Virus record (IMG/VR): IMGVR_UViG_3300025889_000408
Location: 1 to 35,753 of that record
From: a virus
Reading direction: 5' to 3' (one strand)
Length of the DNA: 35,753 nucleotides
Shown here one piece after another: positions 6,916 to 15,427 of the stretch. The position numbers and the translations under genes were made by a program. The notes below the pieces were generated by a model. The model saw only the letters and a program-made list of their open reading frames with translations, did not search any database and was not told where the DNA came from. Within the stretch, counting starts at the first letter, position 1. Each line of letters opens with the position of its first letter.

Positions 6916-9807
6916 ATGGCTAATAAAACTTGGGAAGAACTAGTAGGTACACAACCTGTTCAACAACAGGCTGAAGCACAGCAAGAAGAAGCTCCGTCAT
7001 ACGCTACTTCTGACTATGTTGCTATTGATAGACCAACATCATCAGACTTGATGTCTTATGGTTGGAATGTCTATGGCGATACGGATTTTAATGCGCTTGC
7101 TAAGATAGGGCGCACACAAGGATGGTACAACGTAGGTAAGTTTGAAGACGGAGAATACAAAACCCTTGAAGAATTATATGGTGATGACTTTTCATCCTTG
7201 TCTACAGATCAGAAACGAGAGCGTATCAATGCTGTTGAAGAACAAAACAGACAGCGTGATTATCTTAATGTTATAGCATACGGAGAACAAGACTCTGCTT
7301 TAGCTACTGCTTCTGGGTTTGTAGGAAGTCTTGCTACGCCTACTACATTCTTACCTATTAGTGGTGTTAAGTATGGGATTAAAGGAGTAGCTGCAGCGTC
7401 TGCTTTGTTTGGTGCAGAGTATGATTTATTAAATCAGTATGCAACCAAAGGAGATGTAGATTGGACACAAGCTGCAGCAGTAACAGCATTGTCTGCTGGT
7501 CTTGGTGGTGGTATTGCTGCACTACCTAAAGCAATTAGATTTGCTGCTAGAGGTAAAGGCACTAAGCCATTAACAGAAGTAGAAAAAGCAAACATGATGA
7601 CAGCTAAGATAGAAGATGTCTATGCTGATGCTGTGCTTGAAGGTGTTGCTACTAAAGATATGCACGCTTATGCGTTAGAGAAATTAGGTATGACAGCAGA
7701 TGAATTAGCTGCTGCTACTGCTGACTCATCTAATAAGATCAGAGTACCTACGCCACAACAAGCAAGAGAAATGAAAGAACTTGCTGCTAAAGGTATAGAC
7801 GCTAATACTATTGCTACTAATCCAACAGTAAATAAACTTATTACTCCTATCATTGAACAGATAGGGAAGATAGATGAAGCATTAGGTACTGACTATTTCT
7901 TTAAGAATAATGTACGTGGTTACTTCTTTAAGTCTTACAACAATGCTATGCAAAAGATTGATAAGTCTTCTGGAATGTTAAATCTTTATAAGAAGATGCC
8001 ACAGAATATTAAAGATGATTTGGATAATCTTCTTATCAATGCAAACGAAAAGAATATAAACAATGCTCGTAAGTTAGTAGAAAATTATCAACCCGGAGCA
8101 GGTAAATATTTTGATGACTTTAGAAATCAAATAGATGCTATGGGTAAAGAATTACGAAAAGCTAAATACAAAATACCAGACAATCCTTATTATGTTCCAC
8201 GTAGAGTTAAAGACTTTGACGGTCTATCTAAATATTTAAAGAAGGCAGCACCTGATTTATCTAGTGGTATTGAGAAAGCTATGCAAAAGAGAGCAGAGTA
8301 TCTCAAGATAACTACAGATAGATTATCAAAAGAAGATAGAAACTTTATTACTACCAGTATTCTTAGAGGACTAAGAGTGGGTACTAATAAAGATGGAAGT
8401 ATGTACGCTGCTAAGTACGCAACAAATAGTAAAGAAGGTTTGTTGATGCAGCGTAGGATTAAAGTAGTCAACAAAGATATGCAGAAGTTTTATGAGACTC
8501 CATTAGCAGGATCTATGCAGTATTTTATGGATGCTCAAAAGCTAGTAGAAAGAGTTAAGTTCTTTGATAGTATTCAAGACATAGATAAACTCAGAGGCAG
8601 AGGTACTAATACTAACCACGCTGTGAGAACAGAAGACGGTATCAACATAGAGAAGTCTATTGAGAGTTGGGTAAAGAGTCACGGTTTAACTGGTGACTTA
8701 CAAGCTAATTTACAAAATGCTTTGCATGCTGTAATGGTTGATGCTGATAAGTCAATGGGTAAAGCTGCTAGGTTGTATAAGGATATTGCTCATGGTGTTT
8801 TGTTAGGTAATATAGGATCAGCGTTGACACAACTAGGTGACTTAGGCATGGCTTCTTGGGTGTTTGGTTTACGTAACACTTTGTCAGGACTTATGTCTAA
8901 AGGTAGGGTTAGCGCAATTAAAGATTTTCACTTAGATTCTGCTGTGCTAGAGCATTTTTCATCAGGAACTAGAGTAACAGAGTCTGTTAATAAACTTCTT
9001 AATTGGTCTCAGTTCAAGCGCATGGATAGTTTAGGTAAGAATGTTATTATCAATGCTGCATGGAAACAAGTACAGAAACAAGTACGCACACCAGCAGGTG
9101 TTGCTAAACTAAAGAAAGAATATGGTACAGCTTTTGGTCCTAACTTTGATAACTTTGTAAGAGAGGTTCAGAACGGTGAGCTAACTGAGCGTACCAAAGA
9201 ATATTTATTTAACAGACTTTCTGATATTCAACCTGTGTCTCCTGCTGAGATGCCTGAGAAGTATCTGAGGATGAAAGATGGTAGGATACTGTACACACTA
9301 CACAGCTTTACGTTAAAACAACTTAACCTAATTAGGAAAGGTATAGTTGAAGAGTATCAGAAAGGTAACAAGGCAGTAGCTGCTAGAAATGCTATAGCTT
9401 TTTCTTTACTCGTACCTACATCTAACATGACTATTGGTATGGCTAAAGACTTAATAGCTGGTAAAGATATTGATTTAGAATCTGAAGTAGGTCAAAGATA
9501 TATAGACAATGTATTCAAGGTGTTTGCTTCATCTCAGTACGGTGTAGCTAAGTTAGCTAAGACAGGAAAAGTTGGAGACTTTATTTTAGATTCGGTAGCA
9601 CCACCTCTTAATATGTTTGATAACATAATTAAGGGCGGAATTACTGCTATATCAACTGGAGAGTTTGATCCTAGAATGGGTAAGAATATTCCTTTACTCG
9701 GATCTCTTTGGTATAACTGGTTTGGCGGTGGTGTAGAAGAGTATCAAGAGAAACAGAAAAAGAAACAACGATCAGAACTTAGAGAAAGGTATGGCATTGG
9801 AGGCTAA
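6916..9807 (+). CDS. Large internal virion/ejection protein (963 aa)
   Basis: The largest gene in the window. Residues 1-25 are acidic/Gln-rich. Hydrophobic Ala/Gly segments near 130-200 (LATASGFVGSLATPTTFLPI and AAAVTALSAGLGGGIAALPK) could insert in the inner membrane. Most of the rest is helical and charged, with a motif-rich C-terminal third (IAHGVLLGNIGSALTQLGDL, then a KRMDSLGKN segment). It corresponds by size and order to T7 gp16-type DNA-ejection channel proteins. I see no transglycosylase motif; the muralytic domain is on the next gene instead. The start is 3 nt after the previous stop, with no strong ribosome site. Confidence 0.6.
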   Translation: MANKTWEELVGTQPVQQQAEAQQEEAPSYATSDYVAIDRPTSSDLMSYGWNVYGDTDFNALAKIGRTQGWYNVGKFEDGEYKTLEELYGDDFSSLSTDQKRERINAVEEQNRQRDYLNVIAYGEQDSALATASGFVGSLATPTTFLPISGVKYGIKGVAAASALFGAEYDLLNQYATKGDVDWTQAAAVTALSAGLGGGIAALPKAIRFAARGKGTKPLTEVEKANMMTAKIEDVYADAVLEGVATKDMHAYALEKLGMTADELAAATADSSNKIRVPTPQQAREMKELAAKGIDANTIATNPTVNKLITPIIEQIGKIDEALGTDYFFKNNVRGYFFKSYNNAMQKIDKSSGMLNLYKKMPQNIKDDLDNLLINANEKNINNARKLVENYQPGAGKYFDDFRNQIDAMGKELRKAKYKIPDNPYYVPRRVKDFDGLSKYLKKAAPDLSSGIEKAMQKRAEYLKITTDRLSKEDRNFITTSILRGLRVGTNKDGSMYAAKYATNSKEGLLMQRRIKVVNKDMQKFYETPLAGSMQYFMDAQKLVERVKFFDSIQDIDKLRGRGTNTNHAVRTEDGINIEKSIESWVKSHGLTGDLQANLQNALHAVMVDADKSMGKAARLYKDIAHGVLLGNIGSALTQLGDLGMASWVFGLRNTLSGLMSKGRVSAIKDFHLDSAVLEHFSSGTRVTESVNKLLNWSQFKRMDSLGKNVIINAAWKQVQKQVRTPAGVAKLKKEYGTAFGPNFDNFVREVQNGELTERTKEYLFNRLSDIQPVSPAEMPEKYLRMKDGRILYTLHSFTLKQLNLIRKGIVEEYQKGNKAVAARNAIAFSLLVPTSNMTIGMAKDLIAGKDIDLESEVGQRYIDNVFKVFASSQYGVAKLAKTGKVGDFILDSVAPPLNMFDNIIKGGITAISTGEFDPRMGKNIPLLGSLWYNWFGGGVEEYQEKQKKKQRSELRERYGIGG

Positions 9808-9809
9808 CT

Positions 9810-11462
9810 ATGGCTACTAAAAGAAAGAACAAACTGCAAATATTTATGGAACGCTACGGCATTGGCGAGAAAGGTTTAGTGCAGAAGCAAATAGAATCTG
9901 ATCCATACCTCAAGTGGATTAACTCAGGCATGAGATCTACTGACTATACGCCTGAGATAGCTGCTGCCAAAAGAAGGTTTATTGAAAAGCAACAAGGCGC
10001 AAAGCAACAACCTACATACAGAGACACAGGTAATGTTGTAAGGATAGAAACTATTGAGGATACTGTTCCTTCTGAAAGAGCTAGACCTAGACCAGTTACC
10101 GCAGGTGGTATGGGTGGTTATAGTCAAGGCGGTTTGTTTAAGTCAGACCGTGGCATGGGTGTAGTTCCAGATAATGTAGATACAACCAGTGCGCCACCTG
10201 ATGCACCTACTGATTTATTAGATGCTGCTTTGGATGAGAGTGATAGATACTTTGGTACACGCAGTCCCGGCGATGAAATGACAGCAGCGTGGCAAGCAGA
10301 GCAATTAAGAAGACGCAGAGCAGAAGCTCCATACGATTTAGTTACTGCTGCTGTTGGAAGAAATCCTGCTGTTGTTACTTCTGGATACCCAGCAAGAGAT
10401 TTCTCAAGAGATCCTTACTTAGGCGGTGCTGGAGCAGGTGGGTCAGAGATGACTCGTGCTGCTCAACGTCAAGCAGAATTAAACTCTGCTAGTATGGACA
10501 TGCCTAGAGGATTGTTTGGTAACACTTGGTCTACATCTACAGGCACTGCGCCATATAGTGCTGAAAGAAACTGGGGTCAACCTAATGTTTACATAGGTGG
10601 TGGTAGTCCCGGTGAAGAGATACAAGCTGAGATGCAAAGACAAGCTGCATTACAATCAGCAGGATATGATTTTAATCTACCATTAAACGGATCTACATAT
10701 CAAACAACTACAGGTACTGCTCCTACACCACCAGTAACTAACTGGGGACAAACAGCGTTCCCATACATAGGACAGAGTGGAGCAGGTGGAGAGGAGATGT
10801 CAAGAGCTATGGATGCTATGCCACCAGAACCACCAGCAATAGTTCAAGAACTACCGAAAGAAGCTATAGACTTTAGACGAAGACTAGGTGCTGGCTTTGG
10901 AGGAGGAAGTGGTGCAGATATACAAGCATCAAGAGCGCAGTTAGTTGAGCCACAGTTCTCTGAAAGATTTACTAATTACTTACAAAAAGTAGAGGGGTTA
11001 AAAACTGATACAGGTAAGACACCATTTAGATATGAGTCTGCTGAAGGCGGTAATGATACAGTAGGCATAGGACATAAACTTACAGACGCAGAAGTAAAGT
11101 CTGGAAAAGTATATGGGTATGATCTAAAGACATTAACTAAAGAACAAGTTCAAGATATTTTACAGAAAGATTTAGATAAAACTAAATCAGTTTTAAGTAA
11201 GAATCTTACAAACAAATATAAAAAATCTTTTGAAGACTTGACTCCTAAACAACAAGAGATGTTACTTGATCTTCAGTTTAATGTTAAAGATTCAGGAAAA
11301 GGCGGAGGCATCCTTGAGTTTCCTAAATTTACAGAAGCACTACTAAAGAATGATTTAGAAACAATGAGGAAAGAATACAAAAGATACTATACAGATCCTG
11401 AGACAAAGAAGAATGTATCTTTAGGTAGGAACAAAGACTTCTTTAATACATATCTAAAGTAA
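9810..11462 (+). CDS. Repeat-bearing virion protein with C-terminal GH24-like lysozyme
   Basis: A 550-residue protein in three parts. Residues 1-135 start with a basic segment (KNKLQIFMERYGIG echoes the end of the previous protein, ERYGIGG). Residues ~147-340 hold a tandem ~58-residue repeat. The C-terminal domain (~385-550) is a phage-lysozyme/GH24-type muramidase: the 'VEG' Glu is residue 395 and DTVGIGH is at 416-422. In T4 lysozyme the triad is Glu11-Asp20-Thr26; here Glu395 and Thr417 match, but seven extra residues separate them. No Asp sits at the Asp20 position (nearby acids are Glu409, Glu412 and Asp416). It may be a virion-associated cell-wall enzyme, or it may also act as the endolysin, since no other lysin is seen. 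Confidence 0.7.
   Translation: MATKRKNKLQIFMERYGIGEKGLVQKQIESDPYLKWINSGMRSTDYTPEIAAAKRRFIEKQQGAKQQPTYRDTGNVVRIETIEDTVPSERARPRPVTAGGMGGYSQGGLFKSDRGMGVVPDNVDTTSAPPDAPTDLLDAALDESDRYFGTRSPGDEMTAAWQAEQLRRRRAEAPYDLVTAAVGRNPAVVTSGYPARDFSRDPYLGGAGAGGSEMTRAAQRQAELNSASMDMPRGLFGNTWSTSTGTAPYSAERNWGQPNVYIGGGSPGEEIQAEMQRQAALQSAGYDFNLPLNGSTYQTTTGTAPTPPVTNWGQTAFPYIGQSGAGGEEMSRAMDAMPPEPPAIVQELPKEAIDFRRRLGAGFGGGSGADIQASRAQLVEPQFSERFTNYLQKVEGLKTDTGKTPFRYESAEGGNDTVGIGHKLTDAEVKSGKVYGYDLKTLTKEQVQDILQKDLDKTKSVLSKNLTNKYKKSFEDLTPKQQEMLLDLQFNVKDSGKGGGILEFPKFTEALLKNDLETMRKEYKRYYTDPETKKNVSLGRNKDFFNTYLK
10248..10803 (+). repeat. In-frame tandem ~58-residue repeats in the lysozyme gene
   Basis: The landmark 'Y-[FLI]-G' followed by a Gly-rich turn and 'E-M/I' occurs at residues 147, 203, 261 and 319, spacing 56, 58 and 58. 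Units share the order SPG/AGG-x-E-[MI], then Q...A.L.SA, then GN/GS-T-[WY], then TGTAP and NWGQ, then YIG. The last unit is partial. Expansion of an extended, low-complexity tether is likely. Confidence 0.75.
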
Positions 11463-11741
11463 CTACTGTGATAGGTTGAGGAATATATCTTCAACCTTCA
11501 TAGCTTCCTCTTCTCTACGTCTCCACTCATCATAGGACTGGGCAGGTTTCTTACCTGCCCATTGCCATTGACAGTGATGCCAGATCTCGTGAACGAGTAT
11601 GTGATCCTTATACATACCCGGCTTCACGTAGATCACACCAATATCCCCAGCTAGATAGAACGTATTATTACTAGACGTAATAACGTAGTCCTGTGGATGA
11701 CAGTTCAGTAGAGCTAAGAAAGCTATGACTGTCTCTAACAT
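11463..11741 (-). CDS. Mini HExxH zinc-metallopeptidase-like protein (92 aa)
   Basis: HEIWH at residues 51-55 is a canonical zinc-peptidase motif, preceded by a hydrophobic strand (HILV). An acidic helix at 72-84 (EWRRREEEAMKVED) offers Glu77-79 as a possible third ligand, as in gluzincins. The N-terminus (MLETVIAFLALLNC) is hydrophobic and might be a weak signal. It is the last gene of the leftward RNR operon; its ATG follows the RNR stop directly. The stop codon abuts that of the convergent lysozyme gene with no gap. Peptidase activity is inferred from the motif; the protein is unusually small. Roles in proteolysis or lysis are open. Confidence 0.6.
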   Translation of the reverse strand: MLETVIAFLALLNCHPQDYVITSSNNTFYLAGDIGVIYVKPGMYKDHILVHEIWHHCQWQWAGKKPAQSYDEWRRREEEAMKVEDIFLNLSQ

Positions 11742-13634
11742 TTAGATCTCGCAAACACCTGCTGTGCAAGCCAGTTGCTGTACGCCCTCAACGTTATCAT
11801 CATCCTCTATTAACTCATCCCAGTGTAACTTAGCTGGCATCTTCATTAATAGTTCCTCGTACTGTTCATAGGTACACTCCTCGTAAGGTGCTTGCTTGTA
11901 TGTACCACCATCATGTGGTAAGAATGAGACACCACTGATGTCATCAAAGTTCTTCCACACCCAAGCTCCTACCTCAACCCACTCGTCTTCCTTAACAGAG
12001 ATAGTTACTGACGGCTTGTGTTCACACCAATGTTTTTGATATAGCATCCACAAATCTAAATGCTCAATAGCTGTGAGGTCATCACGTAACGTAGCAGAGT
12101 CTGGTGCTTTCTTAGGGAAGCTGAACACCACAGTAGACTCTGGTCTCATCACACAGTCCTCTGCTGGTATACCTTTCTCTACCATGAAGGCGGTGAGCGG
12201 GTCTTTCTTATCTCCACGAACACGGCGTATATAGTGAAGACTATGTCGCGGATGAATACCACTGGCAGAATCAACAAGCTGACTGACAGTACCGCTAGGT
12301 TTAACACAAGTAATAGAGACAGAGTGGTTAATGCCAAGATCACCTGCAAGCTGTAGGTTCTCATCGATAGCAACCATTTTAAGTCGTTCAAGAAGAGATC
12401 TAGTCTGTTCAACATTTGCTCCTAACATTTTATTATCTAAGATACCAGTAAGAGATACGCCTAAGAGTCTCTCTTCCTCTGTGTTTCGTTGCCATATCTT
12501 ACGTAGGTATGGGAAGTGTGTCATCGTAGACTGATACGTACCAAGTATAGACGCTAGTCTAACCTTACGTTCAAGATCATAGATCGTATCTGATTCACGT
12601 ACTACGCACTCTGATAAATTACAAAACTGGTAAGGTCTCAAGATGATTTCCGAACACGGGTTAGTCCCAAACTCTTGCTCGTAATCCCTACGTCCTGTCT
12701 TCTTAGCTTGCTCTATTGCAGCTTCACGATTAAAGATACCACGTTCACCAGAGTGTGACTGATACAAGCTAGTCCACTCGTTAAGGAACTGACCTACGTC
12801 TGGCTTAGAATTATAGACAGCAGAGTTGTTAGCCAATGCACGTTGTGGATTCTCAGTCCACCAGTTACCTGTCTTAGCATGACGCATCTTGTCATCCTCA
12901 AGATCAGACAGTGAGATCATAGCTGATCTACGTACACCACCTACTACCACAACCTCTGCTACTTTACACATAATGTCGTGACACTCAAGCGTGGTTAGCC
13001 TACGTCCTGCTGCTCCCTTGAACTTACGTACCACAAACTCAAACAGTTCTTGTAATGGTTTAGGTCCACTAGCTCTACCACCAAAGGTCTTGAGTCTAGC
13101 ACCTGCTGGTCTGATCTTAGACAGATCCCACTTAGGTATCTCACCTGAGTATAGCAAGGCTATCACCTGACGTAGAGACTTAGCCCAGCCCTCCTTACTA
13201 TCAGACACAACCACAGTGGTAGCACTATCAAACATCTTCTCAGGTACATCTGGTAACTGGTCTACGTACTTATGCTCCACGCTAAACCCAACACCAGTAC
13301 CACAGAGTAGGATATACATCGCCTCATCAAAGGCTTTGGGATCATCCACTGGTAGGTAGCTACAGTTATACCCTGCCGTATTGTCCCTCTCAAGGGCTTT
13401 ACCGGCTGTCATAATAGACCGCATGGAGGGGACTACCTCTAGGTTTTTAATCGCCTCAGTAAGCTCCTCGTAGGTCTCAGAGGGTATTCTGTGGTTATGT
13501 TTAGACTCTAAGTGCTTCGCCATAAAGTCCATGTATCTATCAACAGTCTCGTCCCAGTCCTCTCTCCGTTGTTGATCGGGTAGGAATCTGGAGTACCGAG
13601 ACTTGGCTATAAACTCTTGGTATAAATCCATCAT
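11742..13634 (-). CDS. nrdJ: Class II (adenosylcobalamin-dependent) ribonucleotide reductase
   Basis: A 630-residue monomeric RTPR-like enzyme that converts ribonucleotides to deoxyribonucleotides, raising dNTP supply for phage DNA synthesis. Key residues fit the Lactobacillus leichmannii enzyme. Asn325-Pro-Cys327-Ser-Glu329 forms the radical-site finger loop. Cys338, 11 residues later, and Cys91 (in YNCSYLP) form the reducible pair. The tail has the C-terminal thiol pair (ACTAGVCEI, Cys-x4-Cys). No small subunit or activase is nearby, as expected for class II, so the host must supply B12. The start overlaps the upstream 53-aa gene by 4 nt (ATGA). No intein is seen. Confidence 0.96.
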   Translation of the reverse strand: MMDLYQEFIAKSRYSRFLPDQQRREDWDETVDRYMDFMAKHLESKHNHRIPSETYEELTEAIKNLEVVPSMRSIMTAGKALERDNTAGYNCSYLPVDDPKAFDEAMYILLCGTGVGFSVEHKYVDQLPDVPEKMFDSATTVVVSDSKEGWAKSLRQVIALLYSGEIPKWDLSKIRPAGARLKTFGGRASGPKPLQELFEFVVRKFKGAAGRRLTTLECHDIMCKVAEVVVVGGVRRSAMISLSDLEDDKMRHAKTGNWWTENPQRALANNSAVYNSKPDVGQFLNEWTSLYQSHSGERGIFNREAAIEQAKKTGRRDYEQEFGTNPCSEIILRPYQFCNLSECVVRESDTIYDLERKVRLASILGTYQSTMTHFPYLRKIWQRNTEEERLLGVSLTGILDNKMLGANVEQTRSLLERLKMVAIDENLQLAGDLGINHSVSITCVKPSGTVSQLVDSASGIHPRHSLHYIRRVRGDKKDPLTAFMVEKGIPAEDCVMRPESTVVFSFPKKAPDSATLRDDLTAIEHLDLWMLYQKHWCEHKPSVTISVKEDEWVEVGAWVWKNFDDISGVSFLPHDGGTYKQAPYEECTYEQYEELLMKMPAKLHWDELIEDDDNVEGVQQLACTAGVCEI

Positions 13635-13792
13635 TCTATTATCCTTATAAGTTTGTCATAATTATCTTCAACTAAATCTTCAAACCTTACAAGTATATCA
13701 TAAGTTGTAAGGTTTAGCAACTCAATAATATCTACCTCATCCATCTGAGATAGCTTATCAATTAGTTCAGGTAATGTTAGGTTGGTTGTCAT
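13631..13792 (-). CDS. Small acidic helical protein (53 aa) upstream of RNR
   Basis: It starts MTTNLTLPELIDKLSQMDEV, continues through LLNLTTYDILVRFEDLVEDN, and ends KLIRIIE. It is acidic and entirely helical in pattern, with Leu/Ile heptads. The start overlaps the end of the preceding gene by 26 nt, and its TGA overlaps the RNR ATG. I recall a similar 'LVDKLS..DEV.ILELL.I...DIV.RF.D.IE..YD.L' protein in the same place in marine podophages. That supports a real gene and perhaps a link to RNR. Function is unknown. Confidence 0.65.
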   Translation of the reverse strand: MTTNLTLPELIDKLSQMDEVDIIELLNLTTYDILVRFEDLVEDNYDKLIRIIE

Positions 13793-14054
13793 TACGTAAA
13801 TCTTCCAATGTCATTATCACAAGCTGTGCATAACCGCTAATGTCTCGCCATGAATCCTCATGGTAGTAGTTACCATTGAGAATCCTAGCAATCTTGTTAG
13901 CTATCATGTCCATACTCTCTCGTGCAAAGTTAGGCATGATCCTATAGTTAGGAGACTCACGCATAACTCGCTTTATCTCCTGACTAATGTTACTCACGAT
14001 CTCGTAGCGTCCATAAGTCTGCTCTCTTTCCATCAGTATATCAGTTGTGTCCAT
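13767..14054 (-). CDS. DUF6378-like phage protein (95 aa)
   Basis: It begins MDTTDILMEREQTYGRYEIV. The core has SPNYRIMPNFARESMDMIAN, then KIARILNGN, then DSWRDISGYAQLV. The 'ER...YG.f......I......E.l.mI..KiaRil.G.....DsW.DiaGYa.L' pattern is that of a widespread phage family I associate with DUF6378 (not checked), distantly MazG-like in layout. GAGGAAAACTT before the ATG gives a good ribosome site. It overlaps the phosphoesterase upstream by 14 nt. A role in nucleotide metabolism is suggested only by the neighbouring RNR. Confidence 0.65.
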   Translation of the reverse strand: MDTTDILMEREQTYGRYEIVSNISQEIKRVMRESPNYRIMPNFARESMDMIANKIARILNGNYYHEDSWRDISGYAQLVIMTLEDLRNDNQPNIT

Positions 14055-14808
14055 AAGTTTTCCTCAAGTAATTAATTGATACAGGCATCTCATCAAAGCT
14101 ACCTTTGTGTACCTCATTCAGCATCCAGACACCAGACCATGAACCATTAGTCTGTGGGTTTAGATACGCCTCCTCGTGTTGATAGAAGATACCAGCGAAC
14201 AGACCAGTGATGCGATTACCATCTGCTTTCTTACTGAAAGCTATCGCTCTGTCCTGAACATGACCCATGATACAACTCATGTGCTTCTTCTGTAACAACA
14301 ATGACGGACTACTTACTGGTCTACCCATGATACCTGACGTAAAGTAATGAGAGTAAGCTACGTCATTGACAACCACAACATCTAAGAAGTTATGTACTTC
14401 CCAGTTGTACTTCTTAAGGTTGAAGTCTCTGTATCCTATCAAACCATCTAGCTTCCTGTCTGATTCGATAGCTCTCTCGATCCTCTGCTCATGGTTACCA
14501 ATAAGAAATATCTTCTTTGGTTTCCATATCTTCTTCTTGTCCCTCCTCTGTCTGTTCTGTTCCTCAATGATAGGTTTCATGAACGCATCCATCCCGGCGT
14601 TACCTGCCTTGATGTCATCGCTGTATGTCCTACCTTCAAAGGACTTCTTGCCTACGTCATAGACACTGAGGCTTGGCATGTCCCAGTGATCTCCTAAGTG
14701 TATTATAACTTCAGGCTTGGTCTTTGCTGCATACTTACCTGCCCACTCTAAATGCTCGAAAGAGTTGTTAGGTTTACATTGTGTGTCAGGAATGATTAAG
14801 TGTCTCAT
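14041..14808 (-). CDS. Calcineurin-like metallophosphoesterase
   Basis: A 255-residue protein with the metallophosphoesterase motif series: IIPDTQ (Asp8, Gln10), HLGDHWD (Asp40, Asp43), IGNHEQRIER (Asn105, His106), then a His in the 'YSHYF' strand and a GH near 'MGHVQD'. The first motif is DxQ rather than DxH, which I recall as common in phage members. Such enzymes hydrolyse phosphodiesters or phosphomonoesters at a two-metal centre. Substrate is unknown; nucleic-acid or nucleotide processing fits the replication operon. Its ATG overlaps the nuclease stop (ATGA), and AAGGAT is 5 nt upstream. Confidence 0.85.
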   Translation of the reverse strand: MRHLIIPDTQCKPNNSFEHLEWAGKYAAKTKPEVIIHLGDHWDMPSLSVYDVGKKSFEGRTYSDDIKAGNAGMDAFMKPIIEEQNRQRRDKKKIWKPKKIFLIGNHEQRIERAIESDRKLDGLIGYRDFNLKKYNWEVHNFLDVVVVNDVAYSHYFTSGIMGRPVSSPSLLLQKKHMSCIMGHVQDRAIAFSKKADGNRITGLFAGIFYQHEEAYLNPQTNGSWSGVWMLNEVHKGSFDEMPVSINYLRKTYGHN

Positions 14809-15203
14809 TTTATCCTTTCAAGTAAACTAAAGTAATACTCCGCATCAATGACAGCTAGTGGTTTAGAATAATTCTGTTTGATTACAAGCACAGGTTCTCT
14901 ATCATCAGGCGTGTTATCTGCTGCCTGAGAATAGAAAGCATAGACACCAATAGAATTACGTGACTTACATTCTATTGAGATACCTAACTTATCACCAGCT
15001 TCTTGACTAAACAGTATGTCCTCACCACCAGCACCCATGCTAGTGCTTCTTACATCGGACCGGGAAAAGCTAAATTTCTCGATGATAATGTCCCTAACCC
15101 ATTGCTGGAGTTTTCTTCCTTTGGCTTTTGCACTTTGCGTCTTAATGATTTGTTCCCTCCTAATAGCTGTTTCAGTTTGAATCTCTTGATCTTCTTGATC
15201 CAA
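14805..15203 (-). CDS. PD-(D/E)XK nuclease, Holliday-junction-resolvase-like
   Basis: The conserved core begins KTQSAKAKGRKLQQWVRDII, followed by DVRSTSMGAGGEDILF and GISIECKSRN. Glu-Asp of 'GED' and Glu-x-Lys of 'ECK' form a PD-(D/E)XK active site. Proteins of this type in T7-like operons sit where endonuclease I sits and probably cut branched or host DNA. The listed ATG gives 132 aa, but family similarity starts near residue 21. A perfect AGGAGG (15156-15161) stands 6 nt before in-frame ATC (15149) and 9 nt before ATT (15146). The true start may therefore be a rare AUC/AUU codon. The gene overlaps the preceding one by up to 154 nt. Confidence 0.75.
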   Translation of the reverse strand: MDQEDQEIQTETAIRREQIIKTQSAKAKGRKLQQWVRDIIIEKFSFSRSDVRSTSMGAGGEDILFSQEAGDKLGISIECKSRNSIGVYAFYSQAADNTPDDREPVLVIKQNYSKPLAVIDAEYYFSLLERIK

Positions 15204-15427
15204 CCCTTTGGTATATGTATCCGTGAGTTAGATTCTGGACCAGCCCAACACACTGCAATTGTGATAGCCTTCTTATCCTCTGCTACCACGAACCCTATGG
15301 TTGAGACATGGTGAATGTCAGTCTTATCTGTGAGTTCCCAACCAGCATCTGCACAAGCATCGTCCCACTCTATGTAAGCTATGTCTGGGGTGGAGTCCAC
15401 AATTGATTTGGTTTTCTTCTGATCCAT
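15050..15427 (-). CDS. Conserved phage protein with overprinted C-terminal extension (125 aa)
   Basis: Residues 1-90 look conserved: a 'DSTPDIAYIEWDDACADAGW' segment, then HHVSTIGFVVAEDKKAITIA, then SRIHIPKGWIKKIKRFKL. I recall this 'i.WeDAcad.gWe...T.GfvvaedkkaisIa......sR..IPkGWI' protein in many T7-like phages; it is small, cytoplasmic and of unknown function. The usual family end is near 'IKRFKL'. Here the frame continues about 40 residues (basic, low complexity) inside the nuclease gene. GAGGA 8 nt before the ATG supports the start. It overlaps the exonuclease 3' end by 49 nt. Confidence 0.7.
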   Translation of the reverse strand: MDQKKTKSIVDSTPDIAYIEWDDACADAGWELTDKTDIHHVSTIGFVVAEDKKAITIAVCWAGPESNSRIHIPKGWIKKIKRFKLKQLLGGNKSLRRKVQKPKEENSSNGLGTLSSRNLAFPGPM

